Shown: one piece after another, positions 51,776 to 60,667 of the stretch
How the letters are laid out: each line of letters opens with the position of its first letter
Position numbering within the stretch: position 1 is the stretch's first letter
DNA from: Zobellia laminariae
GTDB lineage: Bacteria; Bacteroidota; Bacteroidia; Flavobacteriales; Flavobacteriaceae
Assembly (NCBI RefSeq): GCF_009725995.1
Contig: NZ_RCNS01000002.1
Span: forward strand, 1,240,001 to 1,304,000
Direction: 5' to 3'
Length of the DNA stretch: 64,000 bases
Notes under the pieces: model-generated
Database searches by the model: none
What the model saw: the letters and a program-made list of their open reading frames with translations, nothing else
Told to the model about the DNA's origin: nothing
Translations under genes and position numbers: made by a program

Positions 51776-52468
51776 TTAAGCAAGTGCAAATTTAACTGCC
51801 GCGTAAGCGTGTTCCATTGTAGTATCTATTACCGCTATACTGCAATCTTTTTGTTGAATGAGCAAAGGAATTTCGGTACAACCCAAAATAACACCCTGTG
51901 CCCCTTCTTTTTCGGCCTTGCTAATGATATCTAAATATTTATTTTTTGATGCTTCGGAAATGATGCCCTTAGACAGTTCTTTATAAATTACCTCATGAAC
52001 CACTTCCCTATCTTCTTTTGAAGGTATTAATACTTCTATTTGAAACTGATTCTTAAGGATATCTTTATAAAAATCGAGCTCCATGGTATATTTTGTACCC
52101 AATAAAAGAACTTTTTGACATCCCTTGGCCTTTACCGCTTCACCGGCCACCACTGCAATATGTAACACGGGAACAGCTATTTTTTGCTCAATTGCCGGAA
52201 CACTCAAATGCATGGTATTGGCACAAATGAGGATAACTTCTGCACCCGCATTTTGTAGCCTCAAGGCTATTTCCGCCATCTGCAAATGAAGGGAGTCCCA
52301 ATCTCCTTTGCCCTGTTTTTCCGAAATTTCCGAAAAATTAACCGATTCAATAAGACACTCACAAGAACTAGAGCCCCCTAAAGTTTCCGCTACTTTTGTA
52401 TTCAAAAGTTGATAGTACAACTGTGTGGACTGCCAGGTGATGCCCCCTATTAAACCTATTTTTTTCAT
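51776..52468 (-). CDS. Aspartate/glutamate racemase-family protein inside the his operon
   Basis: A 230-aa member of the Asp/Glu racemase superfamily, close to YgeA in length and motifs: KKIGLIGGITWQSTQLYY, ILICANTMHLSVPAI and VILGCTEIPLLI. The second catalytic Cys is C197. The first catalytic position, Cys in most two-base racemases and Thr in E. coli YgeA, is Ala83 here (C82-A83-N84). This makes a one-base or altered activity possible. It lies between hisF and hisIE with short gaps (34 and 10 bp), so it is cotranscribed with the his genes; a link to histidine metabolism is not known. Confidence 0.85.
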   Translation of the reverse strand: MKKIGLIGGITWQSTQLYYQLLNTKVAETLGGSSSCECLIESVNFSEISEKQGKGDWDSLHLQMAEIALRLQNAGAEVILICANTMHLSVPAIEQKIAVPVLHIAVVAGEAVKAKGCQKVLLLGTKYTMELDFYKDILKNQFQIEVLIPSKEDREVVHEVIYKELSKGIISEASKNKYLDIISKAEKEGAQGVILGCTEIPLLIQQKDCSIAVIDTTMEHAYAAVKFALA

Positions 52469-52502
52469 TATCTCTTAATTAACGTTAGCTTCCTATTTAA
52501 AC

Positions 52503-53258
52503 TTATAATCGTACGGGAATACCTTTATCTTTTAATTCTTCTTTTAAATCTTTAATACCGATTTCCTTAAAGTGAAAAACACTGGCTGCAAGGGCCGCAT
52601 CTGCTTTTCCTTCTACAAAGGTATCCGTAAAATGTTGCATATTTCCCGCGCCACCCGATGCAATTATGGGAATGTTCAATTCTGTGCTTAGCTTACGTAA
52701 CGCTTCGTTCGCAAAACCATCTTTGGTACCATCATGGTCCATTGAAGTAAAAAGAATTTCACCTGCTCCTCTTTCTTCTACTTCTTTGGCCCATTCAAAC
52801 AGTTTACGTTCGGTAGGTACTTTTCCGCCAACCAAATGAACAATCCACTCACCATCTATCTGTTTAGCATCTATAGCTACTACAATACACTGCGAACCAA
52901 ATTTGGCAACCAAGTCGTTTATTAACTGTGGATTTTTTACTGCAGATGAATTAATGGACACTTTATCTGCTCCATTTTGCAAAAGGATATCTACATCCTC
53001 AACAGAAGAAATTCCACCACCTACAGTAAACGGAATATTTACTTTTTCTGCCACGTGATAGACCAGTTCTGCTAAAGTTTTACGCTTTTGTTCGGTAGCT
53101 GAAATATCTAGAAAAACAAGCTCATCTGCTCCTTCCCTACTATAAATCTCTGCTAATTCCACTGGATCACCAGCATCACGTAAATCGACAAAGTTTATTC
53201 CCTTTACCGTTCTGCCGTCTTTAATATCCAAACAAGGAATTATTCGTTTTGCTAACAT
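52503..53258 (-). CDS. hisF: Imidazole glycerol phosphate synthase subunit HisF
   Basis: A 251-aa TIM-barrel synthase subunit that joins PRFAR and ammonia to give imidazole glycerol phosphate and AICAR. The start [20 protein letters not shown] carries catalytic Asp in CLDIKDG, and the second catalytic Asp is in [11 protein letters not shown]. The phosphate-binding loops VGGGISS and IIASGGAGN are intact. It pairs with HisH, encoded upstream. Eighty base pairs separate it from hisA. Confidence 0.97.
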   Translation of the reverse strand: MLAKRIIPCLDIKDGRTVKGINFVDLRDAGDPVELAEIYSREGADELVFLDISATEQKRKTLAELVYHVAEKVNIPFTVGGGISSVEDVDILLQNGADKVSINSSAVKNPQLINDLVAKFGSQCIVVAIDAKQIDGEWIVHLVGGKVPTERKLFEWAKEVEERGAGEILFTSMDHDGTKDGFANEALRKLSTELNIPIIASGGAGNMQHFTDTFVEGKADAALAASVFHFKEIGIKDLKEELKDKGIPVRL

Positions 53259-53337
53259 ATTTTTAAATTAGAACTTAGAAACTGAGTTTTAAAACTCCTA
53301 TATTTTCCGCCGTTCATTATTGCATTCGCTTTAATTC

Positions 53338-54105
53338 TTAACCACCAATTTTTAGAATAAAATCTTCCAATTGTTTTAAGCTGATTCTATTTTCATAAAT
53401 GGCTTTGCCAATGATAGTTCCTTCACAACCCATTTCTGCAAGCCTAGGAAGTTCATCAAAAGTAGAAATACCGCCACTAGCAATTAGTTTTAGGCCTTGG
53501 GTTACATTCCCCCCAATTTCACTCATACTCACCTTACACTCCTCTAAAATCTTCTTGTACAAGTCAAAAGAGGGACCTTCTAACATTCCATCTTTAGAAA
53601 TATCGGTACAGATTACATAAGCAATACCTTGTTCTTGGTAAGATGATATAAAAGGAATTAGTTCTTCTTTTGATTCTTCTTGCCAACCTGAAACCGCAAC
53701 TTTTTCATCTTTTGCATCGGCACCTAGAATAATTTTTTCAGCGCCGTAAGTTTGAATCCAGTTAGAAAAAGTATCCTTATCTTTTACTGCAATACTCCCA
53801 CCAGTAATCTGATTAGCACCGCTTTCAAAAGCAATACGCAAATCGTCATCTGTTTTGAGTCCACCGCCAAAATCAATACTCAAAGTAGTATTAGCAGCAA
53901 TTTGCTCTAAGATTTTATGATTAACAATATGCTTGCTTTTAGCACCATCCAAATCTACCAAATGCAAATATTGAATACCATGGGCTTCAAACTCTTTGGC
54001 AACCTCTAACGGATTCTCATTATATATTTTCTTGGTATCATAATCCCCTTTTGAAAGGCGAACACATTTACCGTCTATAATATCTATTGCTGGAATTATT
54101 CTCAT
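53338..54105 (-). CDS. hisA: Phosphoribosylformimino-AICAR ribotide isomerase HisA
   Basis: A 255-aa TIM barrel isomerising ProFAR to PRFAR. The start [22 protein letters not shown] contains the catalytic Asp (AIDI). The second catalytic Asp is in [13 protein letters not shown], and the phosphate loops are FGGGLKT and IASGGIST. Slightly longer than average because of a short insertion near residues 190-205. It lies between hisH and hisF in the operon. Confidence 0.96.
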   Translation of the reverse strand: MRIIPAIDIIDGKCVRLSKGDYDTKKIYNENPLEVAKEFEAHGIQYLHLVDLDGAKSKHIVNHKILEQIAANTTLSIDFGGGLKTDDDLRIAFESGANQITGGSIAVKDKDTFSNWIQTYGAEKIILGADAKDEKVAVSGWQEESKEELIPFISSYQEQGIAYVICTDISKDGMLEGPSFDLYKKILEECKVSMSEIGGNVTQGLKLIASGGISTFDELPRLAEMGCEGTIIGKAIYENRISLKQLEDFILKIGG

Positions 54106-54144
54106 TGTAATGGGTACTGAGTGGTTAATTGCTTTTATTATTTT

Positions 54145-54726
54145 CTAACTTTCTAGAAAGTTTTTCAAAATGGCCTCGCCTACACCACTACTTTTTTCAG
54201 GGTGAAATTGGGTGCCATAAAAATTATTCTTCGCCAGTGCAGCGCTGTATTTTAGTCCGTATTCAGATTCCGCAATGGTTTCTTTGCAAAGTGGCGCATA
54301 AAAACTGTGCACCAAATAAATATGCTCTTTTTCCTCAATATTTTTAAAAAGCTCCGACTTTAAGTTGGCAATCTGATTCCACCCAATCTGGGGAACTTTC
54401 ACCTCATTTGTGAATTTGATTACATCCACATCAAAAATACCTAAACCTTTGGTATCGCCCTCTTCGGAAGAGTGGCACATTAACTGCATTCCTAAGCATA
54501 TACCCAAAACAGGCTGCTTTAAATTAGGAATTAGTTTGTCCAAGCCGCTTACCCTTAATTTAGACATGGCACTACTTGCCTCGCCAACACCAGGGAAGAT
54601 AACCTTATCGGCAGATGTTATTTCTTCTATATCGTGACTCAAAATAGCTTCATACCCCAACCGCTTTATAGCGAATTTGATACTCTGAATATTCCCTGCC
54701 CCGTAATTTATGATTACTATTTTCAT
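54145..54726 (-). CDS. hisH: Imidazole glycerol phosphate synthase glutaminase subunit HisH
   Basis: A 193-aa class I glutamine amidotransferase that supplies ammonia to HisF. The nucleophile elbow is LGICLGMQLM (Cys of the triad), and the His-Glu pair is in GTQFHPEKSS. The oxyanion/ATP-like start IINYGAGNIQS and the PGVGEA loop are present. It follows hisB by 79 bp, a gap filled by a strong inverted repeat (54752-54789). Confidence 0.96.
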   Translation of the reverse strand: MKIVIINYGAGNIQSIKFAIKRLGYEAILSHDIEEITSADKVIFPGVGEASSAMSKLRVSGLDKLIPNLKQPVLGICLGMQLMCHSSEEGDTKGLGIFDVDVIKFTNEVKVPQIGWNQIANLKSELFKNIEEKEHIYLVHSFYAPLCKETIAESEYGLKYSAALAKNNFYGTQFHPEKSSGVGEAILKNFLES

Positions 54727-54751
54727 TTATTTAGTATTGAGTATCAAGTAA

Positions 54752-54789
54752 TGAGTACAAAATATTAAAAACTTAATATTTTGTACTCA
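54752..54789. repeat. 17-bp perfect inverted repeat between hisB and hisH
   Basis: TGAGTACAAAATATTAA (54752-54768) and TTAATATTTTGTACTCA (54773-54789) pair perfectly over a 4-nt loop. Flanks extend the imperfect palindrome (TTTAGTATTGAGTA on the left, TACTCAC on the right). The words resemble the element at 42586-42686. In an operon this is more likely an intergenic repeat or RNA-stability hairpin than a terminator. Confidence 0.7.
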
Positions 54790-54805
54790 ATACTCACTAC
54801 CATTT

Positions 54806-55942
54806 TTATAGAACTCCCTTTGTACTTGGCAGCACCATCTTTTCAACATCTCTCTTAACCGCCATTTTAATCGCCTTTGCGAAGGCTTTAAATATAGCTT
54901 CAATTTTGTGATGCTCATTTGTGCCTTCTGCCTTCACATTCAAATTGGCTTTAGCACCATCTGTGAACGATTTAAAGAAATGATAAAACATTTCAGTTGG
55001 CATATCGCCTACCATTTCACGTTTGAACTCAGCATCCCAAACCAACCAGTTTCGGCCACCAAAATCTATAGCTACCTGAGCAAGACAATCATCCATAGGA
55101 AGGCAAAAACCATAGCGCTCAATACCCATTTTGGAACCTAGAGCTGTATTAAACACTTCTCCCAAGGCAATTGCGGTATCTTCTATAGTATGGTGCTCAT
55201 CTACTTCTAAGTCTCCATTTACTTTAATTTCCAAATCCATTTGACCATGACGAGCCAATTGATCTAACATATGGTCAAAAAATGCCAACCCAGTTTTGAT
55301 ATCACTCTTACCAGTACCATCAAGGTTTAGGTTAATATAGATATCAGTTTCGTTGGTCTTTCTATGCGTTTCGGAAGCTCTTTCCTCCAATTTTAAAAAT
55401 TCATATATCTTTTCCCAATCATTACTTTCTAAAGCAATAACCGAGTCCAAATCATCTCGTTTTACAGTGATTTCACCTGTACCCAAGTTGGTGTCATCAT
55501 TAATGAAAATTCCTTTTGAACCTAAATTTTTCGCTAATTCAATGTCCGTTAAGCGGTCACCTATTACAAACGAATTCTTTAAATCGTAGTCTTCCGAAAA
55601 ATACTCCGTTAACAAACCTGTACCTGGTTTTCTAGTGTTTGCATTTTCATGCGGAAATGTACGGTCTAGAAAAACCTTGTCAAAAATGACTCCTTCGTTT
55701 TCAAAAGACTTCAATATAAAATTATGTACTGGCCAAAACGTATCCTCTGGAAAAACGTCTGTACCAAGTCCATCTTGATTGGTAATCATCACCAATTCAT
55801 AATCTAATTCCTTGGCTATTTTACCCAAAAAGGTAAATGCCTTAGGATAGAAAATCATCTTTTCAAACCCGTCTATCTGCTCATCAACAGTTTCCTTAAT
55901 AATGGTACCGTCTCTATCTATAAATAAAACTTTCTTCGCCAT
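54806..55942 (-). CDS. hisB: Bifunctional histidinol-phosphatase / imidazoleglycerol-phosphate dehydratase HisB
   Basis: A 378-aa fusion. The N-terminal HAD phosphatase (about 1-165) has the nucleophile motif FIDRDGTI, then [10 protein letters not shown] and [15 protein letters not shown]. The C-terminal IGPD domain (about 190-378) has the manganese ligands in [29 protein letters not shown] and [16 protein letters not shown]. It catalyses steps 6 and 8 of the pathway. The fusion is widespread in Bacteroidota and enterobacteria. It lies 25 bp after hisC. Confidence 0.97.
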   Translation of the reverse strand: MAKKVLFIDRDGTIIKETVDEQIDGFEKMIFYPKAFTFLGKIAKELDYELVMITNQDGLGTDVFPEDTFWPVHNFILKSFENEGVIFDKVFLDRTFPHENANTRKPGTGLLTEYFSEDYDLKNSFVIGDRLTDIELAKNLGSKGIFINDDTNLGTGEITVKRDDLDSVIALESNDWEKIYEFLKLEERASETHRKTNETDIYINLNLDGTGKSDIKTGLAFFDHMLDQLARHGQMDLEIKVNGDLEVDEHHTIEDTAIALGEVFNTALGSKMGIERYGFCLPMDDCLAQVAIDFGGRNWLVWDAEFKREMVGDMPTEMFYHFFKSFTDGAKANLNVKAEGTNEHHKIEAIFKAFAKAIKMAVKRDVEKMVLPSTKGVL

Positions 55943-55967
55943 GGTATTAGTTTCTTGAACTTTTGGT

Positions 55968-57017
55968 TTAGGTTAGCTTATTAAGCACTTGTATTAACTT
56001 TTTATTTTCTGATGGTGTTCCTACCGTAAAACGCAAGGTGTTCTCGCAAAGTGGTTGGGTTGTTCTGTTACGTACTACCACGCCTTCAGCCAGTAACTGG
56101 TTATAGCGTTTATTTGCATCATCTACTTTAGCCAACACAAAATTGGAATCAGAAGCATATATTTTTTCTACAAACGACACTTCACGCAAGACTTTAAGTA
56201 ATACCTCCCTTTCCTTTAATATGTTGGTTACTTCGTTTTTTACAGAAGCCAAATCCAGAACTCTTTTAAGCGCTTTTTGCTGCGTAAGTTCATTTACGTT
56301 GTACGGTGGCTTTATTTTATTAATTGCTGCTATTATCTCTTTGGAAGCGATGCAGATTCCTAAACGAATACCAGCCATTCCATACGCCTTAGAAAGTGTT
56401 TGCGTAATCACCAAATTAGGAAATTCAGACAATCTAGAAACCCAACTTTCACTATCTGAAAAATCGATATAGGCTTCATCAACAACAACCAATCCGTTGA
56501 ACTTACTCAACAAATCAACCATGATTTCTTCACTAAAAATATTTCCCGTCGGATTGTTCGGAGAACATAAAAATAACAGCTTTGAGTGCTCATCAACCGT
56601 ATTAAAAATTGCTTCTACATCCGGCTGAAAATCATCGGTTAGTAAAACCTCTCTATTCTCTACCGTATTAATGCCCGAAAGCACTTTATACATACCATAT
56701 GTTGGAGGTAAAGAAATTATATTGTCAATCTTAGGTTCACAGAAAGTTCTGAATAATAAATCCAGCACTTCATCGCTCCCATTTCCTAAAAGTATATTTT
56801 CTGCGACAATACCTTTCTGCTCTGCCAAAACCGACTTTAATCCGCGTTGCTGTGGATCAGGATATCTATTTACCCCATTTTCAAATGGATTCTCATTAGC
56901 GTCTAAAAACACCATCTCTGAGCCATCTGAAACGTATTCGTCACGGGCAGAACTATAAGGACTCAATCCTTTTACATTCTCCCTGATTAGATTTTGTATG
57001 TTGAAGGTCTTGTTCAT
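55968..57017 (-). CDS. hisC: Histidinol-phosphate aminotransferase
   Basis: A 349-aa fold-type I PLP enzyme for step 7. Visible landmarks: [48 protein letters not shown], and the PLP Lys in [16 protein letters not shown]. The C-terminal Arg-containing [15 protein letters not shown] is typical of HisC. Its ATG overlaps the hisD stop by 1 nt (TAATG). Confidence 0.96.
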   Translation of the reverse strand: MNKTFNIQNLIRENVKGLSPYSSARDEYVSDGSEMVFLDANENPFENGVNRYPDPQQRGLKSVLAEQKGIVAENILLGNGSDEVLDLLFRTFCEPKIDNIISLPPTYGMYKVLSGINTVENREVLLTDDFQPDVEAIFNTVDEHSKLLFLCSPNNPTGNIFSEEIMVDLLSKFNGLVVVDEAYIDFSDSESWVSRLSEFPNLVITQTLSKAYGMAGIRLGICIASKEIIAAINKIKPPYNVNELTQQKALKRVLDLASVKNEVTNILKEREVLLKVLREVSFVEKIYASDSNFVLAKVDDANKRYNQLLAEGVVVRNRTTQPLCENTLRFTVGTPSENKKLIQVLNKLT

Positions 57018-58300
57018 TATTTTAAACTATTGAGACGTAAAGTAACCGCATTTTTGTGGGCATATAGTCCCTCGGCCTCGGCCATGATTTCTATTGCTGC
57101 TCCAATTTCTTTAATTCCAGTTACATTGATTTTCTGAAAAGTCATACTCTTCATAAAACTATCTAGGTTTACACCACTGTATTGCTTAGCGTACCCATTT
57201 GTTGGCAATGTATGATTGGTTCCAGAAGCGTAATCGCCCGCACTTTCTGGAGTATAATTTCCAATAAAAACAGAACCAGCATTCTTAATGTTGTTCACAA
57301 AGAAATCTTCGTTTTCTACACAAACAATATAATGCTCAGGTCCATATGCATTAATCAAATCATTAGCTGTTTGATCATCCGTTACGTAAATCAATTTACT
57401 ATTAGCAATGGCCTTTTCGGCAATATCTTTTCTTGGTAGTTCAGGTAGTTGCTTTTCAACTTCCTTCTCTACGGCATCAATCATTTCTTTAGAAGTAGAA
57501 ACCAAAATAACCTGACTATCCACGCCATGTTCCGCCTGACTCAATAAATCCGAAGCCACAAAAGCAGCATTGGCAGAGTCATCAGCAAGTACTAACAATT
57601 CACTAGGACCAGCAGGCATATCTATTGAAATACCATATTTCGTAGCAATCTGTTTCGCCACGGTAACAAATTGGTTACCTGGTCCAAAGATTTTATATAC
57701 TTCTGGAATACTTTGCGTACCAAAAGTCATGGAAGCAATAGCCTGAATACCGCCTACTTTAAATATTTTCTTTACTCCACATAAGTTGGCGGTGTATAGA
57801 ATAGCTGGATTAATCTTCCCTTCTTTATTTGGAGGCGAACACAATACCAACTCTTCACAACCAGCGATCGTAGCCGGTACCGCCAGCATTAAGATCGTAG
57901 AAAATAAAGGCGCTGTACCACCAGGAATATAAAGCCCTACCTTTTGGATGGGTCTTTTTTCTTGCCAGCATTGTACCCCATTAGCCGTTTCAACTGATAC
58001 TTTACTAGTTTTTTGAGCCTTGTGAAAAACTTCTATGTTATTTTTTGCCAACTGAATAGCATCTTTAAGCTCTTGAGAAACTAAAGTTGATGCCTCTTCT
58101 ATTTCATTCTTGGATACTACAAGGTTTTCAAGAACAACACCGTCAAATTTTTCAGTGTACTTTTTTAACGTCTCATCACCATTGCTCTGCACCTCTTTGA
58201 AAATAGCCTCTACGGTCTGTTCTATATCTGCTACGGTCTGCGTTGGGCGCTTTAAAACAGTGCTCCACTCCGCCTTATCAGGGTTATATATTTTGTTCAT
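57017..58300 (-). CDS. hisD: Histidinol dehydrogenase
   Basis: A 427-aa zinc enzyme oxidising histidinol to histidine (final two oxidation steps). Signature segments: GLYIPGGTAPLFSTILMLAVPATIAGC, VGGIQAIASMTFGTQSIP, IFGPGNQFVTVAKQ, DMPAGPSELLVLAD, the zinc ligands around SQAEHGVDSQVIL, and the proton-relay GPEHYIV. Complete and of normal length. It lies 5 bp after the GNAT gene. Confidence 0.97.
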   Translation of the reverse strand: MNKIYNPDKAEWSTVLKRPTQTVADIEQTVEAIFKEVQSNGDETLKKYTEKFDGVVLENLVVSKNEIEEASTLVSQELKDAIQLAKNNIEVFHKAQKTSKVSVETANGVQCWQEKRPIQKVGLYIPGGTAPLFSTILMLAVPATIAGCEELVLCSPPNKEGKINPAILYTANLCGVKKIFKVGGIQAIASMTFGTQSIPEVYKIFGPGNQFVTVAKQIATKYGISIDMPAGPSELLVLADDSANAAFVASDLLSQAEHGVDSQVILVSTSKEMIDAVEKEVEKQLPELPRKDIAEKAIANSKLIYVTDDQTANDLINAYGPEHYIVCVENEDFFVNNIKNAGSVFIGNYTPESAGDYASGTNHTLPTNGYAKQYSGVNLDSFMKSMTFQKINVTGIKEIGAAIEIMAEAEGLYAHKNAVTLRLNSLK

Positions 58301-58305
58301 TTTCT

Positions 58306-58743
58306 TTACTCTAAATTCTTTATCATATGGTATCCTAAAGACTCAAAACCATGACGTTTCCAAAACTTGATTCCCTTTTCATTATGCAGGTAGCAGTTAC
58401 ATTCCAAACTGGCACAATCCATATTTTTACCATATTCCGAAAGCCAATCCATCATTAAATTTCCCACACCTTTACTGCGGTATTCTTCGTTTACAAATAC
58501 ATTGTCCAACTCCAAATGTTTGCCCTTATACAATTTTTGTAAAAGCCAAATTCCACAACAAGCAATCAATTTTTGATTATCATAGACGCCTAAACATTGG
58601 TATCCGCCCATGGCCAACATAGACTGTAATCGACTTTTCAAAACCTCCTTAGAAAGCTTACCTTGATTCAACTCGAAAATCAAAGGTAAAATAGATTCCA
58701 TTTCATCATACGGAATCAATTCTAGTTTTAAGTCGCCCTTCAT
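58306..58743 (-). CDS. GNAT-family N-acetyltransferase inside the his operon
   Basis: A 145-aa GNAT protein. The acetyl-CoA-binding motif A is ELDNVFVNEEYRSKGVGNLMMDWL, with the R/Q-x-x-G-x-G/A type turn RSKGVG. The downstream motif B is CNCYLHNEKGIKFWKRHGFESLGYHM. Substrate unknown. It sits between hisG and hisD with gaps of 9 and 5 bp, so it is certainly cotranscribed with them. Confidence 0.9.
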   Translation of the reverse strand: MKGDLKLELIPYDEMESILPLIFELNQGKLSKEVLKSRLQSMLAMGGYQCLGVYDNQKLIACCGIWLLQKLYKGKHLELDNVFVNEEYRSKGVGNLMMDWLSEYGKNMDCASLECNCYLHNEKGIKFWKRHGFESLGYHMIKNLE

Positions 58744-58752
58744 CCTAATTGT

Positions 58753-59610
58753 TTATAGCACCATTTTTTCAATAGGACAAACTAAAATACCCTCAGCTCC
58801 CGCTTTTTTCAACTCATCTATCACTTCCCAAAAAGAATCCTTATTAATTACCGTATGAACAGAACTCCACCCTTCTTCTGCTAAAGGAAGTACAGTTGGA
58901 CTTCTCATGCCTGGCAATAGACTTAAGACTTCTTCTAGTTTGTCGTTTGGAGCATTCAACAAAACATATTTAGAACCTCTGGCCCGTAATACAGATTGAA
59001 TACGAAATTGTAATTTTGCCAATAATTCTTTTCTTTCTTCTGAAATTTTTGGAGAAACAGCCAAGACTGCTTCACTGGTAAGCATGACTTCTACTTCTTT
59101 AAGATTGTTTTTAAACAATGTGCTCCCGCTGGAAACAATATCACAAATACCATCAGCCAGACCAATGTTAGGAGCAATCTCAACAGAACCACTAATAATG
59201 TGCAAATCTGCTGAAACGCCTTTATCCTTTAGATAACTTATAACCGTATTGGGATACGAAGTAGCTATTCGTTTACCTTCAAAATCCTTTACTGAATTAT
59301 ATTTAAAAGATTTTGGTACTGCTAGAGAAACTTTACATTTAGAGAAACCAAGCTTTTCTGCAATTGAAATATCCTCGCCTTTTTCAATTAAAACATTCTC
59401 TCCGATAATGGCAATATCTACAACACCATCTCTAAGGTATTGCGGAATATCTCCATTTCTAAGGTAGAACACCTCCATTGGAAAATTCCTTGATGAAGCT
59501 TTAAGTTGGTCCTTTCCATTATCAATAGAAATTCCACAATCTTTTAAAATTTGAAGGGATTCCTCATTTAGTCTTCCCGATTTCTGAATAGCAATTCTAA
59601 TTTTAGTCAT
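58753..59610 (-). CDS. hisG: ATP phosphoribosyltransferase HisG (long form)
   Basis: A 285-aa enzyme for the first, committed step of histidine synthesis. The start TKIRIAIQKSGRLNEESLQILKDCGI and the phosphate loop ADGICDIVSSGSTLFKNNL are clear. The last 75 residues (about 210-285) are the ACT-like regulatory domain of long-form HisG, which mediates feedback inhibition by histidine. No HisZ is needed by this form. It is the first structural gene after the his leader. Confidence 0.97.
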   Translation of the reverse strand: MTKIRIAIQKSGRLNEESLQILKDCGISIDNGKDQLKASSRNFPMEVFYLRNGDIPQYLRDGVVDIAIIGENVLIEKGEDISIAEKLGFSKCKVSLAVPKSFKYNSVKDFEGKRIATSYPNTVISYLKDKGVSADLHIISGSVEIAPNIGLADGICDIVSSGSTLFKNNLKEVEVMLTSEAVLAVSPKISEERKELLAKLQFRIQSVLRARGSKYVLLNAPNDKLEEVLSLLPGMRSPTVLPLAEEGWSSVHTVINKDSFWEVIDELKKAGAEGILVCPIEKMVL

Positions 59611-59650
59611 TTCTTTAATTTAATGCTTGGCAACCAAAACAGAGTTAAAT

Positions 59651-59684
59651 ACAAAACCCGTTTGATTGCTCAAACGGGTTTTTA
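59651..59684 (-). terminator. His operon attenuator terminator
   Basis: AAAACCCGTTTGA (59653-59665) and TCAAACGGGTTTT (59670-59682) are 13-bp perfect arms around TTGC. On the minus strand the stem is followed by TTTTGTATTT. It lies between the histidine-rich leader ORF and hisG, 41 nt before the hisG ATG, as expected for transcription attenuation. Confidence 0.9.
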
Positions 59685-59711
59685 AATATGTTGTACTACT
59701 ACAATACATTC

Positions 59712-59765
59712 CTACCTCGCCTGAGCGTGTGTATGAATATGATGATGTGTAGTTCTGTTTTTCAT
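59712..59765 (-). CDS. hisL: His operon leader peptide, 17 aa, five His
   Basis: ATG at 59765, stop TAG at 59712-59714: MKNRTTHHHIHTHAQAR. Five of 17 residues are His within a seven-residue stretch. The ORF precedes the hisG terminator hairpin by about 30 nt. In classical attenuation, stalling at His codons under histidine starvation prevents the terminator from forming. The name hisL is used by function; the peptide is not homologous in sequence to the enterobacterial one. A possible TATTTTTG -7 element lies at 59830-59823, without a correctly spaced -33. Confidence 0.9.
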   Translation of the reverse strand: MKNRTTHHHIHTHAQAR

Positions 59766-59844
59766 TATGCTGTAAATGTAAAAGGTATTTTCCATTTCAC
59801 AAAACAAAAGTTTAAAATGAAACAAAAATAATTAACTCCGTGTA

Positions 59845-60657
59845 TTAGTTATTTCCTAAAATTAAAGGAAGCCCGTCACTACCACCTACTATCACCACCT
59901 TTGTATTTGGCGACTCAGATAATTTTAAAGTAGCATCTATACCTTTATCTTTTAAAATCTGGTCGTTTAAGGAAGCACTCAAGATTTTGTTAGCATCTGC
60001 CTTACCTTGAGCTTCAATAGTTACTTTTTCAGCCTCTTTTTTAGCGGTAACCAATCTAAACTCATATTCTAAAGACTCTTGCTCTTGCTTTAACTTACGT
60101 TCAATAGCATCTTTAATAGTTGGCGGCAAAGTAACATCTCTAACCAGTATTTCGTTCAATTGAATATATTGTCCAGACACAATTTTCTGAGTCTCGTCAA
60201 AGATTTCTTGTTGGATCGCATCTCTTTTACTTGAGTACAATTGTTCTGGCGTATAACGCCCAACCACTGATCGAGCTGCTGATCGTATTGTTGGCAGTAA
60301 GACTCTTTGTATATAATCTTGCCCTTTTTCTTGATGTAATTTTCCTAAATCATTACGTATTGGCTCAAACCAAGCCGATGCTTCCAATTTAATATCCAAA
60401 CCATTACTAGACAATACGTTCATTTGTTCAAGAACTTCTTGTTGCCTTACTTCATAAATAGTAACTCTGTTCCATGGTGCTACCAGATGAAATCCCTCTC
60501 CCATTGGAGCCTCATCAGTTACTACACCTCCGCCAAACGTTTTGTACAGAACACCTGCCTGACCTGAGTCTATGGTAACAGTGGATTTAGAAAATAAAAT
60601 TATGACCACAATAAAAGCGAATATTACTGGTAATGCAATCTTAGGTAATTTGTCCAT
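59845..60657 (-). CDS. SPFH/band 7 (prohibitin-like) membrane protein
   Basis: A 270-aa protein: one N-terminal transmembrane helix (about 9-26), then an SPFH domain (about 27-205; DSGQAGVLYKTFGGGVV, WNRVTIYEVRQQEVLEQMNVLSSNGLDIKLEASAWF). A coiled-coil region follows (about 178-225; IERKLKQEQESLEYEFRLVTAKKEAEKVTIEAQGKADA). It resembles the prohibitin/HflK branch, which form ring-shaped membrane assemblies that control proteases or microdomains. It lies 10 bp downstream of the VWA membrane protein gene, likely in the same operon. Confidence 0.9.
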   Translation of the reverse strand: MDKLPKIALPVIFAFIVVIILFSKSTVTIDSGQAGVLYKTFGGGVVTDEAPMGEGFHLVAPWNRVTIYEVRQQEVLEQMNVLSSNGLDIKLEASAWFEPIRNDLGKLHQEKGQDYIQRVLLPTIRSAARSVVGRYTPEQLYSSKRDAIQQEIFDETQKIVSGQYIQLNEILVRDVTLPPTIKDAIERKLKQEQESLEYEFRLVTAKKEAEKVTIEAQGKADANKILSASLNDQILKDKGIDATLKLSESPNTKVVIVGGSDGLPLILGNN

Positions 60658-60667
60658 TTATATTTGT

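Noticed and set aside
53284..53297. GAGTTTTAAAACTC perfect palindrome between hisF and hisA
   Set aside because: AT-rich with no loop and no T-run; likely chance, or at most a weak hairpin.
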